Assembly (NCBI GenBank): GCA_029465975.1
Contig: CM055755.1
Span: forward strand, 4,465,909 to 4,529,908
Reading direction: 5' to 3'
Origin: Dallia pectoralis
Taxonomy: Eukaryota; Chordata; Actinopteri; Esociformes; Umbridae
Length of the DNA: 64,000 nt
The stretch's first letter is position 1, and each line of letters begins with the position of its first letter. A program made the position numbers and the translations under genes. Below, in pieces: positions 34,412 to 43,720 of this stretch. The notes beneath the pieces are model-generated. The model did no database searches, was not told the origin of the DNA, and worked only from the letters and a program-made list of their open reading frames with translations.

Positions 34412-37400
34412 GTGAGTGTCTGTTTGTGTGTGTTTAACAGATTGAGGTAGGACCAGAAGTCCTTACTGGGATGGTAAAAAATTAACAATCTGCACTCCTC
34501 AGGACCAATACTGCTGACCACGAGGACACGGTTTAGGGCTACTGCTGACCACAAGGACACAGTTTAGGGATACTGCTTAGTTCAGTTGTGCACAGGGACC
34601 TCCCACTCCTCGTTCTATTCTGGATAGAGCCAGTTTGCACTGTTCTGTGAAGGGAGACGATCTTGTTGTACGATATCTTCAGTTTCTTTGCAATTTCTCC
34701 CATGGAATAGCCTTTATTTCTTAGTAAACTGACTAGATTCAGAATGAAGTTATTTGTTACTGGCTATTTTGAGTCTGTAATAAAAATAAGTACTTTTAGG
34801 AGATCTTCCTAAGGACCCCCTGCAGTAGCTACATGGAACACCAGGGGGCCATGTGACACCTGTTTCACTACCCCCACACAACCAGATTTTTTAGTTTTTA
34901 CTTCAAAACACTTAACTGTAGCTACTTGACTGTAAACAAACTCCAGATGCACACGTATCCAAACGGATTTTGTGGTGCCAAAACAGACAAAAGCGTTTGA
35001 GAAAAACGCGTCCGCAAAATCAGCCATCAATGTTATATCACTTTAGCTCTGCCTTGTAATGAAATATTAAATGCATTCTGAACAGTTTTCATCATCAACA
35101 GCGTTAAGAATTCTTTATTGATGATTACTTACTGCCCGGAAAATGATGGAAACATTGAGTAGTGATCACTGTTACATGTTGTGCCATAACGGCTTCGGCA
35201 TAGGACACTGGCTAGTGGCCAACTGCTCGAGCCGGCAGCACTGAGCTCTGGGATTAAGCCGTTAGCCTGGCCGTGCCGATGGCACCATCAGGATGGGCTC
35301 ACAAAATCCTTCACTTTGACTGAATGGACAAGATTCCCGGTTGGGGTGATTCACCACGAATCCTCAGTCAGACATCCAGCTGTAGTGCTGAACAGAAAGG
35401 CACCACCTGGGATGACACCCAAGGCACTGGGTCTAAAGGCACTGGGTCTATCTGGGATGATACCCAAGGCACTGGGTCTATCTGGGATGATTATTGAGGT
35501 GGTTTTAACATATCTCACAGAACAGGTGACATAGTGGAATGAAGAGGTACATCAAAAAACAGAGACTCGATTTAGCCCACGAGCTTCGCCTTCACATCTA
35601 GCCTAATAAAAACCAACAAAACCAACTGAGACTAACAGCATGTAGAGCTTGACGACGACCCGAAGTGGCTTGAAAGGGCTGAGTTTTCAGAAAATTGTGA
35701 CTCAGCCCACAGGAATTTGTCTGACTCTGCAACGATTAATTTACACCAACGTGTGAAACTAACTGCATTATTAAAGCAGGAGAAAGTGGCCACACGTGAG
35801 AACAGAAAACCTTTGCGTGAGTTCAGGGATGAGTTTGTGCTTCGTCAGCCCATGTCACCTAAATCACACCAAACAACAAGCCTTCCTTAACCTCTCCTAA
35901 TCTCTTACTCTCCGGGTTTGATATGGTGCTGAAATCTGGTTAACTCCTTGCCATAAACGAGTTTGAGGAGTTGGTTGGAGATCATGCGGAGGCCTGGAAG
36001 GGTTGATTAAACTGGCTAGACAAGTGTTTCCGCCTACTCAGCCCAGAGGATGATTGGCTTAGAAAATCCTTGGGCGAAGACATTAATTACAAAATCTCAA
36101 CCTCTCGGTCAAACGGCAAACCCAGTCTACTAGAATAATCCCCTCATGGACTGGTAACTATTATTTGCCGAAAAGGTTCCCTAGCACCTGTTGGTCTGAA
36201 TGTCATCCATGACACCTTCATTCCTGAAGTACTTAATCTACAGCCAATCACAAGGCTCTATTTGGGGCACAGTGACTTAAGCAGTGTGAGAAGATAGAGA
36301 GAAAGCAGCTCCATGACAAATTACATTGGCTCGTCCAAGTTCTGACACCTCCTCATTCCCACGGTGGTCAGAACCCCCGGGCTAATCCTGTAATTGGGTT
36401 CATTTTACGCTGTTCTCTGAGAAGGAGGAGGACAAGGAGAAGATAGGGAGCCCGGGCAACTCCCCTCGATGTGATTGCTCTCCACGCGTCACAGGAGGAG
36501 TCTGGTCAGTGGAACACCTGTGTCTGTGACGCTCAGCAACACAGACTGCCTCACCGGCCTGGGCCAATGTCACACCCAACATCAAGGACCCGTAGGACCT
36601 GGCAGGACAACACTAACAGGTCTGCAACCAGGCAAGCTATGCCCAATCCAGGACACCTTTACATTCAAACCCGAAAGTACAGTTCCGAGGATCTCAAGCG
36701 AACTCCAACAAAAGGGCTTGTTTCTGTGAGTGTTAGGATACGAACTGGTTTATTGTGGCACCGTGTCATGCTCCCGATCTCCGTCCTCCACCTCTGTGTC
36801 TAAAATGTACCCGTCTCCCTCTAATTCCCATTGACAATAAAAACCCTGGAAAAAGTGCACAGTGTCCGATGTCATGTAACGTCCTAAGCCCAGGTGAATG
36901 TGAGGGAGCGACTGTGTTCCTCATTGCAGGACCATAACACTGTACCCTAACAAAACTGAACATGAGCGCCCCCACATGGCAGCATCCCGCCACTGTTATG
37001 AGGCCTGAGAGGCCAGATCTCAGATAATCACCGGTGAAAGGTTTAAGGAAACAGAAACGTGCCGTCTTACCGAGGAGTCCCTGGTGGGCGAGCCGCTTCG
37101 GCCACCACTGCCTCTCCTCTCGTAGGAAGCGGTGTAGCGGCTGCCCGTGCCGTTCCTCAAGCTGCTGCTCAGGCCGTCCTGCGTGGAGCTGCGAGCGAGG
37201 CCGTAGCTGGGGCTCTGCGGGCTGCCTCCGTAGGAGTCGGCCACATTGCTGTCCCTGCTCCGGTAGCCTCTCAGGGCGCTGGAGGAGGTCGACGGGGATT
37301 CGGCAAGCCCCAGAGAGGTCAGGTCCCGCGTCAGGTCGCTCTGGCTCGACGACCGACGCCGGCCGAGGGAGACGCTGGAGGCGTTGAGCGACGACGAGAG

Positions 37401-37808
37401 GTAGCTGGAGCGCCCAGGCGTGGTGGATGAGGAGTAGGTGCTGTAGCTGGAGTAGCCAGAGCCCCCGCTGAGGCCCAGCGAGCCGTAACTCTTCACCGGG
37501 GCGCGGCTCAGGCTCTCGCTGCGGCGCCCGCTGCTGCTGCCCAGTAGGTCGGTGCGGGGGGCAGGACGACCCCGGTCGGGCTCCGACGAGGTGCTGTAGT
37601 TGCGGGCGCGGCTCGTGGCCCCGCTCAGATAGCTGGACGAGGAGTAGCCGGAGGAGGAGGCTGCACTACTCCTGTAGGAGGAGGGCAGCCTGTCCCGGTC
37701 CGAGGAGTAGGAGCTGAGGGACGACGGTGTCAAGGAGGAGCCATAAGAACTAGTGTACTGGCTGGGGTAGGAGGAGCCTGTGTAGCGCTTGGCGGTGGCG
37801 CGGGACAT
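20997..37808 (-). CDS. usp2: Ubiquitin carboxyl-terminal hydrolase 2, two alternative first exons
   Basis: Cysteine deubiquitinase of the USP family; in mammals it is clock-controlled and acts on MDM2, cyclin D1 and others. Two first coding exons, 37808-37071 (long form) and 32590-32432 (short form), both end in phase 0 and splice to the same exon, NSKNSQGLVGLRNLGNT (25425-25375). The long isoform computes to 591 aa (human USP2a 605). The short one is 395 or 398 aa (human USP2b 396), depending on which of two in-frame ATGs is used. Shared exons: 25425-25375, 24728-24602, 24494-24383, 24248-24138, 23864-23800, 23560-23457, 23366-23207, 23078-22974, 22773-22653, 21078-20997. All junctions are phase-consistent GT/AG. 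Introns are rich in micro- and minisatellites and hold SINE and Tc1 remnants. Confidence 0.96.
21089..21830. repeat. 40-bp minisatellite (about 18 copies) in the last usp2 intron
   Basis: A 40-bp unit (agcagggtagtacacaccag followed by tcagcagtattactaaaacc) repeats nearly without change. Two adjacent variant units near 21550-21610 have an inserted 'aaaaccag' stretch. The array starts only about 9 nt from the acceptor of the terminal coding exon. Near-identity of the copies suggests recent expansion. Confidence 0.97.
21838..21960. repeat. Purine (GA/GGGA) tract
   Basis: Degenerate gagaga/gggaga sequence following the 40-bp array. Confidence 0.85.
22104..22372. repeat. CA/CG minisatellite, 16-bp unit
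   Basis: Units of the form gcaggcacacacacac, about eleven copies, preceded by simple CA with 'atgcag' interruptions. Open frames across it on both strands are artefacts of the repeat. Confidence 0.95.
22778..22905. repeat. GGA/GA-rich purine tract adjoining a usp2 acceptor
   Basis: gagaggaggg-type units begin a few bases from the acceptor of exon 22773-22653. On the transcribed strand they give a long CCT/CT polypyrimidine tract. Confidence 0.9.
23095..23206 (-). mobile_element. tRNA-derived SINE fragment filling most of a 128-nt usp2 intron
   Basis: On the minus strand the intron reads GTATCCTTTGGTTTAACTGA then tagagcgggcgcagggttcc, followed by a B-box-like GGTTCAATTCC and 'gccccgggaccagcgc'. 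This matches the tRNA-like head and the '..ggggaccag' junction of salmonid HpaI/SmaI-type SINEs (from memory). It is in the same sense as usp2, and its 5' end coincides with the splice donor of exon 23366-23207. Confidence 0.6.
23545..23760. repeat. 57-bp tandem duplication containing a usp2 3' splice site
   Basis: The block 'cccacaaacaggtctatag' plus 'aggacagaggcgggacatta' and a CA tract occurs four times with offsets of 57, 57 and 53 bp (block starts 23548, 23605, 23662 and 23715). On the minus strand each copy contains the polypyrimidine tract, the AG acceptor and the first 13 nt of exon 23560-23457. Only the copy nearest the exon body is followed by the rest of the exon. Confidence 0.95.
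24000..24110. repeat. GA-rich microsatellite
   Basis: gagagagaga and 'gggagggagaaag' units in the usp2 intron between exons 24248-24138 and 23864-23800. Confidence 0.85.
24257..24299. repeat. CA microsatellite next to a usp2 acceptor
   Basis: Pure CA tract beginning 8 nt from the acceptor of exon 24248-24138; it is UG in the transcript. Confidence 0.9.
25505..25695 (+). mobile_element. tRNA-derived SINE with the fish V-SINE-like central domain
   Basis: A tRNA-like head with a B-box-like 'ctggttctaatcc' (near 25550) is followed by 'tccttgagcaagacagttaa', 'ccctaaaatgctccccgggc' and 'gccgt...ctgcccactgc'. This order is the conserved central block of widespread fish SINEs (from memory). It lies in a usp2 intron, opposite to usp2. 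Confidence 0.75.
25696..25945. repeat. 34-bp tandem repeat (about 7 copies)
   Basis: Unit 'aggcatgtcagaaacatgtg' plus 'tctatatggtataa', starting where the SINE body ends. The last copies decay ('tctaaatggcataa'). Confidence 0.95.
25960..26135. repeat. 20-bp tandem repeat (about 8 copies)
   Basis: Unit 'catcatactgttatgtaaaga' class with T/C variants of 'ctcttatg', directly after the 34-bp array. Confidence 0.9.
26170..26295 (-). mobile_element. Possible SINE remnant
   Basis: 'gacagattcactttatttac' then 'ctagtcagcatggggact' and 'ggttactggtccattgcact' resembles the reverse of a fish tRNA-SINE ('..cacctagtcagctcggg..ggttactggtccaacgc..', from memory). It is weak and decayed. Confidence 0.35.
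27067..27115. repeat. CA/CG microsatellite
   Basis: cacacaca with 'gcacgcacg' interruptions, in the usp2 intron. Confidence 0.85.
28038..28375. repeat. 62-bp minisatellite (about 5.5 copies)
   Basis: Exact 62-bp spacing of 'cagcaggatctctgttctgt' (28038, 28100, 28162 and so on). Each unit itself contains an internal doublet of 'tctctgttctgttaat', showing an earlier, smaller duplication. Confidence 0.95.
28920..28992 (+). mobile_element. 3' tail of a fish LINE/SINE
   Basis: 'gtgaagcactttgagttgcc' then 'gtatgaaaatgtgctataca' and 'aacaaactggactt' matches the conserved 3' tail of L2/CR1-type retroelements and their SINEs (from memory). No ORF precedes it. Confidence 0.55.
29677..29705. repeat. 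CA microsatellite
   Basis: Pure CA tract of about 14 units. Confidence 0.9.
30062..31140. repeat. Nested duplication with expanded 20-bp minisatellite
   Basis: Two copies of a larger unit begin 'aatcattagctggcaggcac' (30064 and 30230) and end 'gtctgtcaactacagtataa' through 'gcttgccgaaccacaaac' (30180-30232 and 31087-31137). In the first copy the inner 20-bp repeat (aacaggggaggtggaccagg) has about three or four units. In the second it has about 28 units (30505-31083), and the copy also carries about 220 bp of extra sequence (30275-30500). Long ORFs on both strands arise only because a 20-bp unit without stops cycles through all frames. Confidence 0.9.
31650..31805 (-). mobile_element. tRNA-derived SINE remnant
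   Basis: 'gcctcgtttggagacagaat' then 'gacagtttgttgtgatct', 'ggctcagggatttgatcc' and 'aaaccttttggttatgggtc' corresponds to the reverse of a common salmonid/pike SINE (from memory). The B box lies on the minus strand in 'ggatcaaatccctgagcc'. Confidence 0.6.
32432..32590 (-). CDS. usp2: usp2 short-isoform (USP2b-type) first coding exon
   Basis: Codes MPSMRQSYTVTVSEELPASA then FPFLKQEMRRKTSTMSGS and VLVSTFVGLLINQVK, followed by a GTAAGA donor in phase 0. Human USP2b starts MRTSYTVTLPEDPPAAPFP and ends its unique part LLLSTFVGLLLNKAK, so the match covers the full exon. Translation may start at 32590 or at the second ATG (32581), which aligns with the human start. The hydrophobic STFVGLLI stretch is conserved and may direct location or partner binding. 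The exon is too divergent from the long form's to be a duplicate of it. Confidence 0.93.
32982..33056. promoter_or_regulatory. CRE / GC-box / CCAAT / TATA cluster upstream of the usp2 short-form exon
   Basis: A perfect palindromic CRE (TGACGTCA, 32982-32989), a GC box (GGGGCGG, 32993-32999), CCAAT (33011-33015) and TATATAAAA (33038-33046) lie within 65 bp, about 390-460 bp upstream of the short-form ATG. The order and spacing fit a rightward (plus-strand) core promoter; read leftward, TATATAGA at 33043-33036 could also serve usp2. An E-box CACGTG lies at 33294-33299, of interest because mammalian Usp2 is clock-controlled. Activity is inferred from motifs only. Confidence 0.5.
34560..34790 (-). 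mobile_element. Tc1/mariner transposase fragment (N-terminal HTH)
   Basis: The minus strand encodes, with frame breaks, a segment containing RNKGYSMGEIAKKLKISYNK and further SLHRTVQTGSIQN. This is the first helix-turn-helix of a fish Tc1-like transposase. It belongs to a different Tc1 lineage from the 14.1-kb copy. No catalytic domain or terminal repeats remain; it is a dead fragment. Confidence 0.7.
37071..37808 (-). CDS. usp2: usp2 long-isoform (USP2a-type) N-terminal exon
   Basis: 246 codons beginning MSRATAKRYTGSSYPSQYTS, extremely rich in Ser, Tyr, Gly and Arg, with no predicted fold. Points of identity with human USP2a are the KRYT start, DRGRP.PR.D (here DRGRPAPRTDLLG), LSGGSGY/F, and SQSDLTRDLTSL (human SQSDLARDFSSL). 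It ends GSPTRDSS at a GTAAGA donor, phase 0. The 5' UTR continues to an acceptor at 37854-37853 (exon from 37852), so an upstream non-coding exon exists, probably near 43.4 kb or 40.4 kb. Composition is GC-rich relative to its flanks. Confidence 0.92.
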
Positions 37809-38899
37809 GCTGGGTTCTCAGCCACGGTTGATGAGGTGAAAGACCACATCGACTGCAACACAGAACGACACAAACACCAGAGGGTTATTATCTCCCCACC
37901 ACTCCATTTCTCAAAACGTTTCAAAAACTTGAATGAAATACATTTTAACCGGCCAGTTCATTTGGCTACATTTACAATCTGTCTAACAAGCCGTTTGGCC
38001 GTACTGGATCACCGCAGAGACATGGTGTACAGGCTTAATTTAAGCAGAGGTCAAGTCATTTACAGAAGAATAGCACTGGTCAATCATCATCTGAATATAT
38101 TAGGCACACTAGATATGAACTGGCTAGATGTGGACCGGTTCACTGCACCTGCCCTGAGGGACAGTGTGCCGGACACAGCTATTGGACAGGAGAGGTCACG
38201 TGACACCCTAGGAACACATTACACAATATCAGCGGGGTGGTCAGTATTCAACCTGAAGTGGAGCGCCCGAAACACAGCTCACCCAACGAAACGGATCGTC
38301 CAGCCTGAAGCTGTGACGTTGTCTAGTAGCGATGAAGCAACTCTTTTATGAGTGGGGATTGCCAGTCCAATAGAAACATCTACGTAGAGTCAACACAGCC
38401 CCACGTCAGCAGCCATGGGAAAGGAATGTTTTACAATATTACAATTGTAAAAGTTCCAATATGTCGTGGCCAGCTGAACGCCACCCCTGGGGAGCTTGTA
38501 GCGGGAGGGCACCCTTAGCAAAGCGTTTAAACGCAGCGCTTCTGTTGTGACGGTCTGCTCCCGAAAAGTATCCGGTGTTGTTGATCCGTGTCGGGTTCAG
38601 TGGGGGAGGCTCTTGTTTCTTTAATCTCTCTTTCCCCCCTCTCGTTCTCTCCAACCCCTCTCCCCATCTCACTCTCTCCCTCCTCCCCCGCCACCCACAG
38701 TGGTATCAATTATTCAGCATATGGATCTGGAGAAGACAGTGTGCTGGAGCTCAGCCAGGACACCAAGCTCTGTAGCGCTACAGCTGAGACCCGGCTGGGT
38801 AACTTGGCCACTGGAATGCTAGCCCACGGCCAACCTAGTCCGGCCTATGTTCTCAACCAAATCCCTAAGATGGAAAGGTGTCATGTATATACGTCTACT

Positions 38900-38998
38900 T
38901 AAAATGGGTCAACCTGACCTGCCAGTTATAATGTGCGGTTAAAATCGGTTAACCTGACCCACCAGTTATGTGTGGTTAAAATGGGTCAACCTGACTGG
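38900..38998. repeat. Short tandem repeat of about 45 bp
   Basis: 'aaaatgggtcaacctgacc' plus 'ccagttat..gtggtt' occurs about two and a half times with substitutions. Confidence 0.75.
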
Positions 38999-40997
38999 AC
39001 CTTTCTGTGGTACTGGATTATAGGCACACTGTAAGTCTTGAATACTGGCCAAATATGGGCAAAGACTTTCGAACACAAGAAGAACCACAAATCTAAAAAC
39101 CGAACGCAAATCACAAATCTCACCACAGCACGGGACGACAGTGACTCACTGCTAGCTGGCTCAGTAAGGTCAACCTGCACTAATGCCGAAACAGAAAGAG
39201 TTTTAGTGCCCCCTCACTACACTACTCCCACACATTCCTGCTCGCCGCGTCGCAGTAAACAAACAATCACTGGGCGCAACGTCTCTTGCTGCCACTATCT
39301 CGTCCAATAGACGTTTGACCGAGGCCATGGGTACGGGGGTACGGGGGACGGCAATATAACTCAAATCAAAGAAACCCAAAGCTGTTCGGCTGCTCTGAAC
39401 GCAGGCATCCCTGAAGGCTTTACTAACTGGTGGTTTCCATGACTACACGGCAACTGCTCGTGTTGTTTGCGCGCGGCACGGTAACTGCCACACAAAGTCA
39501 GCGTCAAAGCAAGCGGCGCACATAACCGAGACAACTTGTGGATTTCCCCGTCCAACGTAGAAAGACGGAGTTGACGTAGCAACGGCTCAGGACTGGGACT
39601 AGATAGAGCATGAGAAAAACGAACCAAGATTAGAATGTTGTTCGTGTTCTGTAACACTTTACAGCAACAACCTCGGGAGAAATTCGGATTTGTACTACGT
39701 AAGTTACTGGTTAGATGCTTTAACGACAATGCTAACCGCCCAAAAACGTATAAAATTATAAATATTCACGTTATACCGCTTGGTTTGAACTGAATAGGGA
39801 AGAAACCTGAAAGCAGACACTGAGTTACAGCTTCCCACAGTCTCTCCATTTTTACATCTCCCACGTACAGCGCGAATACTAGTGTGTTCTTCTGATCTCC
39901 CAGACTAACAACCGTCACAGAATGTGTAATGCGCTGGAATTTGCTAGCCTTAACCCAGGTTGACATAGCATGCTACAGCGTCAGATCTGCATTGGACTGC
40001 AGAGTGTGTGTGTGTGGGTGTGTGAGTGGGGTTGGGGTCAGGTGTGATGTCCTTTCTTACCGTAAACTGTGGGTTTCTGTACCAACTCTGCCTATTATAG
40101 GAAGGGGTAACAGTGTTTCTTTTCTTAAAGGTCAAAGGTAACACAATCCTTCTAACACAGTCACAGTCTCAAATTAACTCCCAGTCTAACAGTAAGTGCG
40201 TCTGACAAAGAGCCGTCTTGACGCAGTTCAAAACATTAACCAGTGTGTCTCTATAGTCAAGCACAGCTATCTGACTTACATTTAAATAATACGTTTCTTG
40301 TTATTAACACTTCAGACGACAATTAAGGTACCGTACTAAAAGTCGACAACAAGTTCACACAAGAAATGCCTCTCTGTGTCAGTATGGCGACAACACACAG
40401 CCCAGTGATATTACTTACCAAACGTCCGTAAGAATAATGCTAGGAATCGCAGAACGTCATGTACCTTGTTGACCAGGACTGAGGGAGCAGCTATATTTAC
40501 CCTGAAATGTGAGCAGATAGGAGACGGGTGCCAGAGCCCAAACTCAGCCCAACGGCAATTACACCTAACTGTCCACGTCGATCCAAGCCTGCAAACTGCA
40601 AGGCTACCACACTATTTTAAAGACCCTACTCCGACACTATCCAATCAGCTGAAAGCCATACTGCAACTAAACACAACTTTTATTACGCTGTCAGGAGGAC
40701 GACTCGGATGAAAGCACAAGCTAAAAGTCACCTCCAAATGGGCGGAATGCCCCAGTGATTGATGTGCCTTAGTCACTTGGTTTCTTACTCATTTGGCCTA
40801 AAGACTGGTTCAATTAGACTTCATTACTATTTTATACACTTATCAATCCATGCTCTGTGCAAAATGTTGTTCTGTACCTTTACTGAATGCTTGTAAGAAA
40901 AGGAACCACTGAAAAGCTGGTATGTCCCCTTTACAACAGGTCTGTGGCGAGTGTTAGACCCAGAGTTTGTGAAATGCATGCTGATTGCGTCGTCAGA

Positions 40998-41090
40998 ATG
41001 TGTGTGTGTGTGTGTGTGCGCTGCGTGCGTGCTTTTAGTGTGTGTGTGTGTGTGAAAGACTGTTTCAGGATTTGTGTGTGCGTGTGTGCT
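40998..41090. repeat. GT microsatellites
   Basis: Two GT tracts (41000-41020 and 41039-41055) with 'gcgtgcgtgc' and related interruptions. Confidence 0.8.
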
Positions 41091-41639
41091 TGTTAATGTG
41101 TGTTTCTTTTTCAGGATGTATGTATATCTATGCGTTTGCCTGTTTGTATGTGGGTGCGTGTTTCTTTTTCAGAATGTGTGTGTAGGTATGATTACCTGCT
41201 GTGTACCTGTGTCTCTCAGTCGCCGCAGGCCACGATGGAGCGGGGTCCTCTCATCCTAATGTCACGAATCACAATCACACGTGTCACGAATCAGATCTGT
41301 GGGGAAGGAAAGATCACTTATCACACATGAAGACATTACCAGCACTAATATGAGTACACTCTGGAATTGCAGTACGGCTCGTGAGGACTTTGTTGGAAAC
41401 CACCGCAACGATGCCATTAGCAAATTGATGTTGAGCAATTAGAAGAATTTTAGAAGGGAACGGACCCAATGGATGTCAGAGTGCCTCCTTTAATCTGCAT
41501 AGAATTGCATTGAAAAAACACTGATCTCTGTCTGCTCAATGAAACAGGTAAATCATCCCAAAACATCCGTGACCTATCTTACGTAGCTTAAAACGATAGT
41601 AGCCAGACATAGCTTTTCAAGTATCTACTGGCAGTGTGA

Positions 41640-41815
41640 CCCAGCTTAGCCATTCAGAAGTATCTATTGGTATTGTGAGCTATCTAATGTTGTTCAAAAC
41701 TATACCTACTGCTAGCCTGACCTAGCTTAGGCCATTCAAAAGTATCTATTGGTACTGTGAGCTAGCTTATCTTATTCAAAACTATATCTACTGCTAGCCT
41801 GACCTAGCTTAGGCT
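41640..41815. repeat. 82-bp tandem duplication
   Basis: 'cattcagaagtatctattgg' at 41651 recurs as 'cattcaaaagtatctattgg' at 41733. Shared flanks include 'gctagcctgacctagctta'. Confidence 0.85.
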
Positions 41816-43403
41816 GCCTATCTACCTTTATTAACCGCATCTGAGAAAGGTCCAAGGGAACACCCACTAGAGGCCTCCAGTTAAAACCTTCTCTGTATTG
41901 GAGGCTCAGATATGAAACAAAAAAACATTTGTCAAAAATGTTAACCTTTAAAAATGGTTTAAGAGAGGGGAAAAAAGCCTTTCTGTTCCAACTTTGTCTC
42001 AACTCCTCATACTGACAAACGCACACCCACACAACCATGGCACAGCCAGAGTTCAATGAATGGACCTAGCACAGCCAACAAACAATTACCAATGAAGAAT
42101 AGGATAAAAGAGAATTTCCCCATAAATATTATCCCTTGTATCTCTCTGAGATATAACATGGACAAGCGAAATCAACTAACAACCATAACCGCACCCACCG
42201 ATTGGAGGTAAAAAAACAAAAAGGCTTGCTAGTAGACTACCCCTTGCCAATGGGAAACAACTGGTAAATAGATGGAAAGTCTCACCTGTGGCGAATCAAA
42301 CGGCCAGGCAGGGTGCTGCTTGGAGATTGTTGCCCCAGAGTGAGGAGCCAGAGAGAGACGAGCAGTGATCCAAAATGCCAGAGATCAAGTTACACTGCCG
42401 GTAAATATAGCAGTTGCCTACTATGACCCCGACAGGTCAATCAACACTCTATGACATTCCACTTTGCTCCTAAAGGACCAGCATTAAGGCTTTTTATAGG
42501 TGATGTTGTAAGCAAGCAGTAACCAATAGGAATGTAGCTACTCTCTGTGTTATCTAAATGTGTTAAAGGACGTTTTGATGTCACTGAAATATCATAATTA
42601 CTTTTATTCAAGACTGAAAAGACGAGAAAAAGTTGGAAAATATAACCTGAATAATCCAAAACGGGTGTATATATACCCTTCCCTTAGCCATGGGTGGATA
42701 GATAATAACCATAGTATTACACCAACCATTTCTAAAAGCACAGTAGTATTGTCATTGCATCAGGAATTAGTTCACCTGCTATATTACACAGTCTGTGTTG
42801 AAATGCCTTATTGAAATGCACTTTTATTTAATAAAAAACTAGAGTTGACACTTGGGTGGGTGTCTACACCGGCAAAGAAACAGTACTGTCAACCGTTATT
42901 AGCTAAGCAATAAACATCATTGCACAGTAACTAGTAACACATTAGCGTCAATAATGTGGTTATTTAGCTAGTGTTACTATCGCAATTCGCAATTTAGCTA
43001 GATTTATAGATGCGATACAAGTAATTATTAAGGATTTTACGGTACAAACAATAGCTAATGCCTTATTGCTATCTGCTACACAAGTTCTGCAGCTGAATCC
43101 AATGCAAGTTGTTGGCTATTTTATATACAGTATCTAGCTAGCTTGCAGGCGGAGTGCGTGCGTGTGCCAACGATGCGCACGCGTTAATTTCACGAGATTA
43201 ACGACAGGTTTAACTATCTCTGAATGTGACTAAGACCACCGATTTTAGCCTAGCCACTGCATTATTCACATTGAATTTAAACGTTGAGTACTGCATCTGA
43301 CAATATCAGATTTGCACAAAATAAAGTGTTCGTACGCAGAGCGGGCAGGCTTGCCTGCATGTTGTGGGCTGCCAGTGGCGCAACCGCACTGCATTCTTTA
43401 CTT

Positions 43404-43720
43404 ACTAGCTAACGTTACCCCGGCGAGAGACCATCCGGTATCGTGTCAGATCCGTCCGGCCGGGCGGGCAGAGCGTCCCCGCAGTGTCTTTCTTTTGGGC
43501 TTTGGCTTGTCAGCTTCGTAAGGCCACAGTAGAAGATATCAGTACGCCGAACCGATAACATTTGACTGGTAAAGATAACCTGTACGCCTGCTAGCCGTCA
43601 TAGTTTTTAAGATGACAAAGTAACGGACCTTTCTCTTTAACAGTAACCTAGGCATCGCTTTAACTGTGACGTCAGTTTTGCAAATAGCCGCCGTTGATTG
43701 GCTTATCCCTGTCATCGCAC
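43404..43720 (-). promoter_or_regulatory. Probable usp2 long-form promoter and untranslated first exon
   Basis: A perfect CRE TGACGTCA (43667-43674) and ATTGG (43697-43701, CCAAT on minus) lie upstream of a CpG-rich stretch (43430-43490). That stretch ends, on the minus strand, in a strong donor (agctaGTAAGTAAAG, GT at 43405-43404). The layout fits a leftward first exon that would splice to the acceptor at 37853. It is inferred from motifs and from the need for a 5' exon; other donors at about 40419 and 42286 are alternatives. Confidence 0.4.

Larger units (their letters stand above)
32591..37070 (-). other. usp2 region between the two alternative first exons
   Basis: About 4.5 kb: the promoter cluster near 33.0 kb, a short GA run at 33575-33596, a GT microsatellite at 34380-34430, a 30-bp doublet ('accacgaggacacggttt') at 34505-34575, the Tc1 fragment at 34.56-34.79 kb, and short duplications of 'aaggcactgggtct' at 35420-35490. 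No further exon is evident. Confidence 0.5.

Noticed and set aside
36400..36800. Possible gene at 36.4-36.8 kb
   Set aside because: Open frames are short, overlapping on both strands and lack splice or start signals; nothing recognisable.
37034..37430. Plus-strand Arg/Ser- and Ala/Gly-rich frames at 37.0-37.4 kb
   Set aside because: Antisense shadows of the GC-rich usp2 long-form exon, which aligns with human USP2a.
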